In this document: one piece after another, positions 8,416 to 16,289 of the stretch
Layout: every line of letters starts with the position of its first letter
How positions within the stretch are numbered: the stretch's first letter is position 1
Source: Candidatus Dojkabacteria bacterium
GTDB lineage: Bacteria > Patescibacteria > Dojkabacteria > SC72
DNA length: 39,060 bases
Direction: 5' to 3'
NCBI GenBank assembly: GCA_023229785.1
Contig: JALNYV010000021.1
Span: 1 to 39,060 of the forward strand
Made by a program: the position numbers and the translations under genes
Notes under the pieces: model-generated
Told to the model about the DNA's origin: nothing
Databases searched by the model: none
Seen by the model: only the letters and a program-made list of their open reading frames with translations

Positions 8416-9113
8416 ACTAATTGTTTAAATAATTTTTGATTATGTTCTTTCAAATATCCCATAACTTTGCTGTATTCCTGCTCTACACGTTCCTTCTGAA
8501 GTATTAGGTAATATATTTCTCTTAATGAAGCTGTGCTGTGGTGGTCTGCTACGTAATCTAGGTGGACATAAGGTTGAAATCCTAACTTCCTTGCACGATT
8601 GCAAAATGACAGGTCATTTCCTAATTTCTTGATTCCGTCTGAGTCATACTCGTTTCTAAATGGATGTTTGACTGCCTCTAAAACTTTACGTGAGAGTATA
8701 ATACATCCTGTGCCTGTGGCATCTACTGGGACTAATCCTTGTTTGTCTAAATACTCACGAGTAAATTCTAGTTGTCCGTCTTTAGCTTGTTTTAAATAAA
8801 GTGGTAATACCTTACCTTCCTGCATTACAAACATAAGTGGAACAATAATATCTTTATTAAAGTCTACCAGTTTCATTATGTTCGGAGGAGGGATAATATC
8901 CGAGTCTATCATCATTAAATAATCAAATTCTTTTCTGGCTAAAAACTTCTGTACTATATGGTTTCTGTTATTGGTAATCGGTTTTTTATGGGGATAGGTC
9001 ATATTAATTCTAAACCCATCCTGCTGTTGTATCATTGAAAGAACCTTTGATAGTTCTACTGATATTGTCCCTTGATTAAGTACAGCAATGTAACAATTTC
9101 GTTGGCGTAGCAT
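8412..9113 (-). CDS. GT-A fold glycosyltransferase (GT2-like)
   Basis: A 233-residue protein with the GT-A signatures: N-terminal nucleotide-binding strand (RNCYIAVLNQGTISVEL), an RN pair in NNRNHIVQKFLARKE, the metal-binding DxD as MIDSDI, and VDATGTGCIILSRKVLE where acceptor-side Gly-rich loops occur. A late DHHS resembles the DxH seen in some GT-A enzymes. It would transfer a sugar from an NDP donor to a glycan, lipid or virion acceptor in the cytoplasm. It is coupled to the flanking genes (one-base gap upstream, ATGA overlap downstream). Confidence 0.7.
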   Translation of the reverse strand: MLRQRNCYIAVLNQGTISVELSKVLSMIQQQDGFRINMTYPHKKPITNNRNHIVQKFLARKEFDYLMMIDSDIIPPPNIMKLVDFNKDIIVPLMFVMQEGKVLPLYLKQAKDGQLEFTREYLDKQGLVPVDATGTGCIILSRKVLEAVKHPFRNEYDSDGIKKLGNDLSFCNRARKLGFQPYVHLDYVADHHSTASLREIYYLILQKERVEQEYSKVMGYLKEHNQKLFKQLV

Positions 9114-9114
9114 T

Positions 9115-9858
9115 TTATTTGAAAAATTTAGTTAATATTTTATTTTTAGTTTCTTCATTGTATATTTCGTTTTGTCTAAATGGATGACTAAACGCTGTAC
9201 TAATGTTGGCGTTGTGGACTAAAACTAAATATCTTCTGTCTGGCATCCTCACTGGGTTAAACACTTTTACTATATCCTCGTGGCTGTGGAATCCTTCTAA
9301 AAACTTGTAGTGTAATTCTGGGTCTAGGAAGTCTGCATTGGGGTACATTAAAGTGTAAAATGGTGGGTTGGTTGTGGGGTTCCATTCTGCAAGTCTATCG
9401 TCAGTACTATATATATATCCAAGTTGGTGTGTAAGGGCTGTCCTAGGGCTCCACAATGCGTCACAGACGCTTTGGACAACCTCTTCTGAGTACATATCGT
9501 CTGAGGCTAGGTTAATAAGTCGTACATCTTCGGTTCCCACTAAGTCTTTCAGTTCGGGCAAGCTCCAGGATAATCTTATTTTTAAAAAAGTTTCTTCATT
9601 AACCTTTCTATCATCCCAGATACATATCCCCCCGAAGGTCATTATGGTTTTGTGGGACACATCTATTTCCTTAATCAGTGGATTGTCCTTTTCCTCTGGT
9701 CTGAACTGCATCCATATAATAAAGTCTTGGTTGGTTTGTTTGGCTAGGCACTTGGCTGTATATTTGTTGTATAATTCTATCCTACGTTTGAACCACTCAT
9801 CTCCCCTATAACCATTGAATAATCCTAGCCCTGTAAATGGTATTGAAACTATTATCAA
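9115..9858 (-). CDS. Putative rhamnosyltransferase-type glycosyltransferase, TTG start
   Basis: The protein resembles the phage/capsule family that starts IIVSIPFTGLGLFNGYRGDEWFKRR and continues YTAKCLAKQTNQDFIIWMQFRPE. Residues RLINLASDDMY (metal-binding DD) and a late SHPFRQNEIY also fit. The frame is open to 9948, but the family start coincides with TTG at 9858. That TTG overlaps the TGA of the HNH gene (TTGA), the same coupling used elsewhere in this operon, so I place the start there (about 247 residues). The extra 30 codons upstream overlap the HNH gene and look non-native. Sugar specificity cannot be read from sequence. Confidence 0.7.
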   Translation of the reverse strand: MIIVSIPFTGLGLFNGYRGDEWFKRRIELYNKYTAKCLAKQTNQDFIIWMQFRPEEKDNPLIKEIDVSHKTIMTFGGICIWDDRKVNEETFLKIRLSWSLPELKDLVGTEDVRLINLASDDMYSEEVVQSVCDALWSPRTALTHQLGYIYSTDDRLAEWNPTTNPPFYTLMYPNADFLDPELHYKFLEGFHSHEDIVKVFNPVRMPDRRYLVLVHNANISTAFSHPFRQNEIYNEETKNKILTKFFK

Positions 9859-10403
9859 AGTGGTTGATTTGATACTGACACTAACCCAGTAAAAAATGGT
9901 ATTAGTCGTTTCTCTTCTGCCCACTTTATTGGGTGGTGAGCATGGCATAATGTAATGCCATTATTAATTTCATACCTTAACTCTGGATAATCTGTATAAC
10001 TTAAAATATGGTGTGCTATAACTTTTCCTTCGCAATCCTTATTATTTATTTTACACTTCCAACCATCTCTATTTTTAACATTTTTGCTCCATTCTCTATG
10101 AGCATAATCGTTCCTTTCTTCTTCTGACTTTTTCAGTTTTGTTCTATCTTTTATATAGGCAAAGTGATATTCACCTCTAAAACATTGTTTGCAAATCTTA
10201 GTTTCCCTATTAGATAATTCTTTACCACATTCAGGACATTTAGGTAATCCGCCCTTCCAATTATGATTTTTTTCTCCTATTTGTGGTTTTCCAATATTTT
10301 TCTTTCCTTCTTTGGTATGATGTTTTCCCAACATGCCACTTAAATGTGTACCAGAGTTCCAAGATGGTTGTCCTTTAACAAATTGTCCCTTTTCGTTTCT
10401 CAT
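9855..10403 (-). CDS. NUMOD3-HNH homing endonuclease
   Basis: A 182-residue protein. The N-terminus holds NUMOD3-like repeats (SGTHLSGMLGKHHTKEGKKNIG; GEKNHNWKGG), the middle a zinc ribbon (CPECGKELSNRETKICKQC), and the C-terminus an HNH core with WKCKINNKDCEGKVIAHHILSY and NNGITLCHAHHPIKW. It lies between a SAM methyltransferase (ATGA overlap at 10400-10403) and a glycosyltransferase (TTGA overlap at 9855-9858), so the insertion respects both neighbours. Catalytic His and Asn residues are in place, so it is probably active. Confidence 0.85.
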   Translation of the reverse strand: MRNEKGQFVKGQPSWNSGTHLSGMLGKHHTKEGKKNIGKPQIGEKNHNWKGGLPKCPECGKELSNRETKICKQCFRGEYHFAYIKDRTKLKKSEEERNDYAHREWSKNVKNRDGWKCKINNKDCEGKVIAHHILSYTDYPELRYEINNGITLCHAHHPIKWAEEKRLIPFFTGLVSVSNQPL

Positions 10404-10921
10404 TTTTTTCTTAGTATTAAAATTCTTGTATTATTGTAGTCTAACGGTCTGTATATTAGTTCGTAATTTTCATTTCCAAAGAATAACTCATCACAATCTT
10501 TAACCACTGTAAATGTTGGTTCGGGAATATAGTCGTGGAATAAAACATATCCACCTTTGGCTACGTGTTTCTCCCAAGCTAAGAAGTCTGCTTTCGCCTC
10601 AGTATGGTTTCCGTCTATAAATAACACTCCTATTGGTTTATCCCACTTTTCGGCAACCTCTACTGATTTGCCTATAATAAAATCTATTCCCTCTACAATA
10701 AGATTGTGCTTTCGCATTATATCTATTGTGTATACAACAGGTGTGTTCTCTCGTGCTAGTAATGCAGAACCTGCCATATCTGTACCTATTTCTAAATAGC
10801 AGTTAGGCTTCTCTATTGTCGCACAATACTTTTTCAAAACCTCTACATCAAATGGGTTAAGTTGTACAAACACTTCTTGCTCACCTATCTTGCGATTGTA
10901 TCCAAATTGTTCTGTATTCAT
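10400..10921 (-). CDS. Class I SAM-dependent methyltransferase
   Basis: A 173-residue protein with a Rossmann-type methyltransferase order. Motif I is CYLEIGTDMAGSALL, the acidic end of strand 2 is VYTIDI, and motif IV-like VLFIDGNHTEAKADFLAWEKHVAKGG is followed by YVLFHDY. The DGNH and FHDY pattern is that of the Methyltransf_24 group often found in polysaccharide clusters, which methylate sugars. Its start overlaps the HAD gene stop by one base (TAATG). It likely O- or N-methylates the sugar made or transferred by this cassette; the acceptor is not known. Confidence 0.7.
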   Translation of the reverse strand: MNTEQFGYNRKIGEQEVFVQLNPFDVEVLKKYCATIEKPNCYLEIGTDMAGSALLARENTPVVYTIDIMRKHNLIVEGIDFIIGKSVEVAEKWDKPIGVLFIDGNHTEAKADFLAWEKHVAKGGYVLFHDYIPEPTFTVVKDCDELFFGNENYELIYRPLDYNNTRILILRKK

Positions 10922-11202
10922 TAGAAATAGTTTAGTGTGTCCTTCCAGTTTACGAAACGAATTGCTCGGTCATCTATATACGCTAAAGCCTTAATCTTCT
11001 TATTAGTAGGCTTATCCATTATCCCATTACTCTTAAGCCACCTTTCTGCTTTTTCTAAATCATCTCTACCTGTGCAGATGGTATACTTGTATCCTTTATT
11101 CTTGAGCCATTTAAGAGCTTGGACTGCACCTTCCACAGGTTTGTCGGTCATACAGTCTCTTAAAACTCCGTCCAAATCTATACTTAACATTCTTTGTTTC
11201 AT
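10921..11202 (-). CDS. HAD-family phosphatase, small
   Basis: A 93-residue protein with all core HAD motifs in a minimal frame: motif I SIDLDGVLRDC (nucleophile Asp in DxD), motif II YTICTGRDD, and the acidic motif IV in AYIDDRAIRFVNW. There is no cap domain, so a large or macromolecular substrate is possible. It overlaps the ATP-grasp gene by 4 bases. In sugar clusters such phosphatases remove phosphate from sugar-phosphate intermediates. Substrate is inferred only. Confidence 0.8.
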   Translation of the reverse strand: MKQRMLSIDLDGVLRDCMTDKPVEGAVQALKWLKNKGYKYTICTGRDDLEKAERWLKSNGIMDKPTNKKIKALAYIDDRAIRFVNWKDTLNYF

Positions 11203-12083
11203 AAAATAATGCTGTCGTAATATCTCAACATTGTTTTACCATATGTTAGATTTACGCTTGGCGTAATTCCTTTTAATATATTTATAAGTATCTCTGGTAT
11301 GTTCATTCCTGAAGCAGTCGCAAGTGGCATACCGCCAGAAGGGAAACGATTATTAATATCGATAAAGTAATATTTACCATCTTTTTTAATACATTGAATA
11401 TTCCACACTCCTACTAACTTCATCTTTTCTACTATTTTCTGACAAACTTTATAAAGTTCATCGTTCTTTTCAGTGACACACTTAGTAGCAAGTCCTCCTT
11501 TCTTTTCAAGTCTTATCCTTGGTAAAGCACACACCATCTTTCCATCAAAGTCTGATACCCCATCTACTGTATATTCTACTCCTTCAACAAACTCCTCATA
11601 GAACATATCTTTACCTAGATAGAAATCTAACTCTCGTTGGTCGTTTACTTTGACTGTGTTCTTGCTTCCTGTCCCAGTTATCGGCTTAACAATCATCGGG
11701 AAGTGGGTCGGGTATTGGGTTGGGGTGAGGATGTTTAGGTTTCTTAAAAATGCTTTGCATAATATTTTATTCTCTGTTATCTCATAAACCTTTCGAGGAG
11801 AAATAACTAACTTATTGTTCAGCTCCTCTATGCCATTCAAAACCTTAATCTCTTCTGAAAAACTTGGGAATATAATGTCTATTTGTTCTCTTCTGCAAAT
11901 GTCTATCATCACTTCCTTGTACCTTGGGTCGGTAGCCTTTGGGACTACGAACCATACATCTGACATATATAACCCCGCAGATAACTCTTCGCAATCAACT
12001 GCAATAATCCTGTGTCCTTTAAGGGCTTTGATTATGTTTACCCCATTGGTACTTCCAGCACTTGTGATTAAAACATTAGCCAT
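11199..12083 (-). CDS. ATP-grasp ligase
   Basis: A 294-residue protein of the PylC/carbamoyl-phosphate-synthase-like ATP-grasp group. The pre-ATP-grasp start is VLITSAGSTNGVNIIKAL, the ATP lysine lies in PMIVKPITGTGSKNTV, the adenine-binding strand is FYEEFVEGVEYTVDGV, and the metal/ATP residues lie in YFIDINNRFPSGGMPLATASG. Such enzymes join a carboxylate to an amine or thiol through an acyl-phosphate. In glycan clusters they add amino acids or similar groups to sugars, which would suit a uronic or amino sugar made here. It overlaps both neighbours (4 and 8 bases). Confidence 0.8.
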   Translation of the reverse strand: MANVLITSAGSTNGVNIIKALKGHRIIAVDCEELSAGLYMSDVWFVVPKATDPRYKEVMIDICRREQIDIIFPSFSEEIKVLNGIEELNNKLVISPRKVYEITENKILCKAFLRNLNILTPTQYPTHFPMIVKPITGTGSKNTVKVNDQRELDFYLGKDMFYEEFVEGVEYTVDGVSDFDGKMVCALPRIRLEKKGGLATKCVTEKNDELYKVCQKIVEKMKLVGVWNIQCIKKDGKYYFIDINNRFPSGGMPLATASGMNIPEILINILKGITPSVNLTYGKTMLRYYDSIIL

Positions 12084-12741
12084 TGAGTTCTTTTAATATC
12101 TTGGTAAAAGGTGTATCTATAAGTTCTGTGTTCGGCATAACGCAATGTCCATTTATCTTTTGCATATTAGGAATAAGGTTAGGTCTAGTAAATTGTTCCT
12201 GCCATAATTTTTTGTATCCTTGATTATAGTTATCAGTCCACAGTGTCCACATCTCAAATGGAACTCCATACTTATCACACTGCTTCTTAACGTCTTTAAC
12301 ATACTCTATGTCTACCCCGTATTTGGTTGTACAAAGTAATTTCATAAGTTCTGTCGTCTCACTCAAGTCTGTGATGTACACTTTTATGTTCGCCCTTCTA
12401 AAATAGTCAGCTACTTCTCCTGCGTTCTCTCCACCTAAATATTTAGTAAATGTTTTAAAACTTTCTTCAAGATAAGGATGAACACCCAAACAAGGAGAAT
12501 GGATAGCGTTGCACTTCCTTGAAGTACCAACTGGAACTGTACTATGTATGACCGTATATTTCGGAGTATGTTGGTTTTGGTAAATTTCAACTTCTGAAAT
12601 AAACGCACTATCATAAGGAAAACAAATATGTATAATGTCGTAATGACCTTGAACATATTCTTTATCTCTAATCTCTCCACCAATTACTTTGTGTAAAGAT
12701 TTCCCAATTTCTCCCGCACCAATAATTAAGCTTGTTTGCAT
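12076..12741 (-). CDS. UDP-sugar dehydrogenase-like protein, short
   Basis: A 221-residue Rossmann protein. The N-terminus SLIIGAGEIGKSLHKVI is a GxGxxG dinucleotide site, and YTVIHSTVPVGTSRK is the STVPVGT motif of UDP-glucose/GDP-mannose dehydrogenases. LGGENAGEVADYF and ETTELMKLLCTTKYG match the following domain, where ExxKL contacts the substrate. Family members are usually about 400-450 residues; the UDP-binding C-terminal domain is missing. It could be a minimal dehydrogenase, a reductase, or a degenerate enzyme. It overlaps both neighbours by 8-16 bases. If active it might supply a UDP-uronic sugar to the WlbA-like enzyme. Confidence 0.65.
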   Translation of the reverse strand: MQTSLIIGAGEIGKSLHKVIGGEIRDKEYVQGHYDIIHICFPYDSAFISEVEIYQNQHTPKYTVIHSTVPVGTSRKCNAIHSPCLGVHPYLEESFKTFTKYLGGENAGEVADYFRRANIKVYITDLSETTELMKLLCTTKYGVDIEYVKDVKKQCDKYGVPFEMWTLWTDNYNQGYKKLWQEQFTRPNLIPNMQKINGHCVMPNTELIDTPFTKILKELNG

Positions 12742-13550
12742 ACAAATGGAAAATTATTAAATCTTGTTAAGTATAATTCTCTTGCTGGGTTTGGTTGGGT
12801 CTGTGTCTTTAACTTATCCCAACACTCTCTTAAATCGTGTTCTGTTTCGTAATTCCAAATATCTGCGTATTTAATTCTAGTAATAGGATACTGACCATTT
12901 AATACACTCTTTGCTGTAACCTCGGAAAAACCATCGTGGAAGTTTGGTCTAAATCCTGCTTGATAACCTTTAATCTCTTCGTTTAATTGTGCTTCGGGAA
13001 CTTTCCCGTGGTAAATAACATTAGGTAAATCTTTGTCTTTTTCTCCTTTATTTATCCCATAAACGTGAAACTCTAATTGTGGGTCTTTTTCTGCCCATCT
13101 TTTTGCAAGTGCTAGTCCATATTCGTCTTCTCTCGCTGGGTGAGCACACAACCATACTTTCCATTTACCGTCTTCTGGTACTTTGAATGTAGGTTGATAA
13201 CTATTTACATCATCTAAGAACGAAGGTACTATTTTTGCTTCTATACCGACATCGTGAAGTTCTGTCTGCTCAATCTCGTTCTCGCAATAATGTTCTGTCT
13301 CTGGGTAATTTTTCAAAATCCTTCTTCTTTCATAGTCCGAAATAACTCTTGTAATATCTGAACCACACCAAAAAACTATTCTCTTTGTAAAGTCCATTTC
13401 AAATACTGCAAAATCTCTTTCGTGATAAAGTCCGAAGAAAACACACTCTGTGTCTGGGTCATCAACGCCATCCCATTCTTTGAGTCCCCACGTTCTCTCG
13501 GCTTTCTCTTTAAAACCAATTACACTACTGCTGACACGTAATTTAGCCAT
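12726..13550 (-). CDS. Glycosyltransferase, GT-B-like
   Basis: A 274-residue protein with the shape of the C-terminal half of a GT4-type enzyme. WKVWLCAHPAREDEYG begins the donor domain, FHVYGINKGE and NVIYHGKVPEAQLNEEIKGYQAGFRPNFHDGFSEVTAKSVL follow, and SEVTAKSVLNG takes the place of the usual E-x7-E donor motif. The N-terminal acceptor half is reduced. It starts at the stop of the next upstream glycosyltransferase (13550). It likely adds one sugar in the glycan assembled by this block. Confidence in glycosyltransferase identity is moderate. Confidence 0.55.
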   Translation of the reverse strand: MAKLRVSSSVIGFKEKAERTWGLKEWDGVDDPDTECVFFGLYHERDFAVFEMDFTKRIVFWCGSDITRVISDYERRRILKNYPETEHYCENEIEQTELHDVGIEAKIVPSFLDDVNSYQPTFKVPEDGKWKVWLCAHPAREDEYGLALAKRWAEKDPQLEFHVYGINKGEKDKDLPNVIYHGKVPEAQLNEEIKGYQAGFRPNFHDGFSEVTAKSVLNGQYPITRIKYADIWNYETEHDLRECWDKLKTQTQPNPARELYLTRFNNFPFVCKQA

Positions 13551-14449
13551 TATTTGAATTTACTTAATATTTCTGCAACCCTGTGACCCAAGGTCTGTGA
13601 TTTAACAAACGCTTGTCCTGTCTTCGCTATTCCTTTTCTTACTGCGTTTGACTTCTTATCTAATATCATTGAAAGCGTAACAAAAAGGTCTTGTTCTGTG
13701 TAGTAATCAATATAATGTGTACCATCTACAAATCCTGCTTCCTGTAAGCCGTATGCTCTAGGGTGTATTGGTACTCCACCACTGGCGAGTATGTTATAAA
13801 TTCTATCTGACCAAAAGAAATCATCAAACGGATAAGAAGGAACAATCACAACTTTTGCTGATTTGCAAACATTGGAAAAATCCTTTCCATATTTGTCGTC
13901 AAATAGTTTAAACTTATCTCCAAACTTTTCCTTTAACCATTCGAATTGTTTTACTCTATCTCCGTACAATGTACCGAGCATAGCAATATCACATTCTAAT
14001 TCTGGTTTCTTCTTGCCGTTCTTTAGTCTCTCAGATGCACCTGGGTGTAAGGGTATAATCTTTTCATTCTCAAATCTTCTTGTCCAAGTTTCGTCAACCA
14101 TATACATATAATCTACGTGTGGGAGTAGAGATGTAACAATCTTCATTTTCCCTCCCATCACTCTGTCTAAGAACCAACATACCTTCTTACAGGTCATTCC
14201 CTCTAGTAAGGTAGTAAGTCTTTCTAACATCAACTGAACATAGAAATCATTGTTCTCTGGGATTAAAGCGTGGAATAAAAACACATCACACTTATTAGCC
14301 TTTAAGATAATCTTTGTTAGGTCTTCATTCTCAGCAAATTCCCTCAAATCAACCTGTACTACTTCTGCTTGTTTCTTCAACGAGTAAAGAATATCCTGGT
14401 CTATCGTTGGTACTTCTGATTTAAAATTTCCGAAATATAGAACCTTCAT
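13550..14449 (-). CDS. GT-B glycosyltransferase (CgeB-like)
   Basis: A 299-residue protein. It starts MKVLYFGNFKSEVPTIDQDI, contains KCDVFLFHALIPEN, and has CDIAMLGTLYGDRVKQFEWLK, which opens the donor domain. It ends with VIVPSYPFDDFFWSDRIYNILASGGVPI, the conserved NDP-sugar loop of glycosyltransferase family 1 / CgeB-like proteins found in phages and capsule clusters. It is the first gene after the capsid gene in transcription order, separated from it by an 86-base gap holding a hairpin. Role: sugar transfer in the cytoplasm; acceptor unknown. Confidence 0.7.
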   Translation of the reverse strand: MKVLYFGNFKSEVPTIDQDILYSLKKQAEVVQVDLREFAENEDLTKIILKANKCDVFLFHALIPENNDFYVQLMLERLTTLLEGMTCKKVCWFLDRVMGGKMKIVTSLLPHVDYMYMVDETWTRRFENEKIIPLHPGASERLKNGKKKPELECDIAMLGTLYGDRVKQFEWLKEKFGDKFKLFDDKYGKDFSNVCKSAKVVIVPSYPFDDFFWSDRIYNILASGGVPIHPRAYGLQEAGFVDGTHYIDYYTEQDLFVTLSMILDKKSNAVRKGIAKTGQAFVKSQTLGHRVAEILSKFK

Positions 14450-14465
14450 TTTTTATTTGTCTTCT

Positions 14466-14494
14466 CCTGGCGTCATCAGGAAGCCTTCGCCAAG
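14466..14494 (-). other. mRNA hairpin downstream of the capsid gene
   Basis: In the 86-base gap 14450-14535 the minus-strand RNA has CTTGGCG (14494-14488) pairing with CGCCAGG (14472-14466), seven pairs including one G-U that works only on this strand. Flanking TTGTC/GACAA bases can close it further. There is no U-tract, so a classic terminator is unlikely. It may stabilise the capsid mRNA or act as an RNase stop, giving more capsid than glycosyltransferase. Confidence 0.4.
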
Positions 14495-14535
14495 TTAGCT
14501 CCCCGATAAGACGACAATTAAATGTTAATTAAGTG

Positions 14536-15450
14536 TTAGTATAGACCTATTAATCTGACACCTTTGTAAGAATTACCTACAGCTTTGACACCGTACATAA
14601 TATCTCCAACAACTGTTGTTCTTAGGTTTTCAGACGGTTTCTCTTGGATTCTAACTCCAGATGGTGTTCCATTTGGTAAGTTTCCTAGAGCATAGGCTGC
14701 AAAACTATTGTGTAACAATAGATTTCTATGTGCGTCACGGCCTCTTGTAGTTGCATACCAACCATCTGTGATGGTAGCGATAGGCACCTGTGTCGTAACT
14801 GTTACTGGTACACCATAAAGTGTATCGTGGGTTCCTTGGATCAACGATGGTTTCCCGAATTGAGAAGCATCATATAATTTTTGGACTGCCATTACTTCAC
14901 CGTAATAGCTCTTTGGGTGGAAGAAGAACATACACTCTTCTCTAGGAATATTGTATGATTCTATAATTCCAAGGGCAGTTTCCAAGTCTGAACCTTTTAA
15001 CCCTGCTACTGTTGCAGCAACGCTTCTTGAAGGATTTGTTGCTGTTGCTAAAGCGAGAATTGCTGAATCCAAGTCTTTTGCTAAAGCATAAGCCATTGAA
15101 TCTGCGAAAATCTCTTTTAGTCTGTAAGATGAACTTACTTGTGCAGCCTGATAATCTGCAAACACTCTGGCTACTGACTTCCATGTGTTTATATCCAAGA
15201 TTGTTCTGCTATCTACAACCATATTAGCTGTAATATCTCCAGTGGTAGTTGTTACTGACCCTGTAGTATATTGAGCTTGTGTTGGGATGTTGATAGACTT
15301 TCCTCCTTCTGTTACGTAGTCGGAAAAATCTTGAAAAAACTTGGCAGCCACCAATCTTGCTTTGAAGATTGCATCTACTCTAGGAGCCCAGATGTCTGGT
15401 CGGTAGACCAAGTACGTTTGGGCAGTTCCTAATATTGAACTGATTGTCAT
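14536..15450 (-). CDS. Major capsid protein (HK97-fold type)
   Basis: A 304-residue protein with the features of podovirus coat proteins. A helical N-terminus leads to RPDIWAPRVDAIFKARLVAAKFF, then a beta stretch (GKSINIPTQAQYTTG, VVDSRTILDINTWKS), DYQAAQVSSSYRLKEIFADSMAYALAKDLDSAILAL (spine helix region), PREECMFFFHPKSYYGEVMAV, and a beta-rich C-terminus ending GVRLIGLY. It is located directly after the scaffold gene, the standard order. The leader TTCGCCCAAAATA precedes its ATG. Fold is inferred from family resemblance and order. Confidence 0.8.
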   Translation of the reverse strand: MTISSILGTAQTYLVYRPDIWAPRVDAIFKARLVAAKFFQDFSDYVTEGGKSINIPTQAQYTTGSVTTTTGDITANMVVDSRTILDINTWKSVARVFADYQAAQVSSSYRLKEIFADSMAYALAKDLDSAILALATATNPSRSVAATVAGLKGSDLETALGIIESYNIPREECMFFFHPKSYYGEVMAVQKLYDASQFGKPSLIQGTHDTLYGVPVTVTTQVPIATITDGWYATTRGRDAHRNLLLHNSFAAYALGNLPNGTPSGVRIQEKPSENLRTTVVGDIMYGVKAVGNSYKGVRLIGLY

Positions 15451-15465
15451 TATTTTGGGCGAATA

Positions 15466-15993
15466 TTATATCCCTGTACTCCCCTTTCTTGTCTGTTTCT
15501 CTTCGTAGTCTTTGAACTCCGCTTTGGTCATCTTTGCGATGTCCTGGTAATTCTTACTTGGCGAAGAAAAATCAGGTGAAGATGAGCCAGGAACTTTTTT
15601 ACTATCAGCCTCCTTTTTTCGTCTGGCTGCTATGGCATCCTTTACCCACTCGTCTTTAGTAGCTTTGATAACATCATCAATCTTCGCACCACCCGCATTA
15701 CGAGTGATGAAGTCGACTTCTGCCTCATTATAGCCTTCTAAAGCCTTTGCAAGTTTGACTACTTCCATAGGATTAGTTCCACCAACTGTCTTCTCAGACA
15801 ACTGCTTCTCAAGTCTTTCAGCCTTCTCCTTATAATGGAGTTTCTGGGCTTCCATACTTTGGAACTCTTTAGTTTTCTCAGGTTTTTCTTCCTGTACTAC
15901 ATTAGGTGTAGTAACTTCCTCATTGGTTTCTGGAGTTTCCGTCTCCGCTGCAGCCAATATTTGGTCTACTGACTGCTCTGTTGTATCTGTCAT
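15466..15993 (-). CDS. Capsid scaffolding protein
   Basis: A 175-residue acidic, helical protein. It has a Glu/Thr-rich N-terminus (AAAETETPETNEEV), a long coiled-coil centre (KLHYKEKAERLEKQLSEK) and a lysine-rich C-terminus (DYEEKQTRKGSTGI). That composition, and its position between portal and capsid genes, is diagnostic of phage scaffolds that guide prohead assembly through a basic C-terminal helix. A stem (ATTGG / CCAAT with GGG / CCC inside) lies in the gap 15994-16052 upstream of its ATG. Confidence 0.75.
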   Translation of the reverse strand: MTDTTEQSVDQILAAAETETPETNEEVTTPNVVQEEKPEKTKEFQSMEAQKLHYKEKAERLEKQLSEKTVGGTNPMEVVKLAKALEGYNEAEVDFITRNAGGAKIDDVIKATKDEWVKDAIAARRKKEADSKKVPGSSSPDFSSPSKNYQDIAKMTKAEFKDYEEKQTRKGSTGI

Positions 15994-16052
15994 TTTTTTA
16001 AAATCTTTTGTGATTTAATTGGTTTTTACAGGGTTTGCTCCCCCAATCGACT

Positions 16053-16283
16053 TTAAATACCTGTTGTATTTCCTTCTATTTTATCTACCTTCTTTCCTAT
16101 ATTATCTAATGCTACTGTTAAATCTTTACATTCCTTAGCCCATAACTTAAGTACCTCACTTCTAATCGCATCTTTCTCTAATAAGAGTTGTGCAATAATA
16201 TCATCGTATTTCTTATTGAGAATACTTTTTATTACATCTTTATTATTAGAAATTATAGATAATTCGACATTAGTGAAAATCAT
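16053..16283 (-). CDS. Small helical protein, 76 aa
   Basis: A 76-residue, mostly helical, charged protein (SIISNNKDVIKSILNKKYDDII; LWAKECKDLTVALDNIGKKVDKIEG). It sits between portal (6-base gap) and scaffold genes. No family was recognised. Possible roles are a minor head protein or assembly factor; the ending heptad-like segment suggests self-association. Confidence 0.6.
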   Translation of the reverse strand: MIFTNVELSIISNNKDVIKSILNKKYDDIIAQLLLEKDAIRSEVLKLWAKECKDLTVALDNIGKKVDKIEGNTTGI

Positions 16284-16289
16284 AAATTT

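Noticed and set aside
11254..11268. ACGCTTGGCGTAATT shared with 24864-24878
   Set aside because: A single 15-base match in 39 kb of AT-rich DNA is within chance; one copy is inside the ATP-grasp gene.
14450..14535. Hammerhead ribozyme (CTGATGA on the minus strand)
   Set aside because: The core box is present, but the stems and the GAAA/NUH parts do not fit any permuted hammerhead layout.
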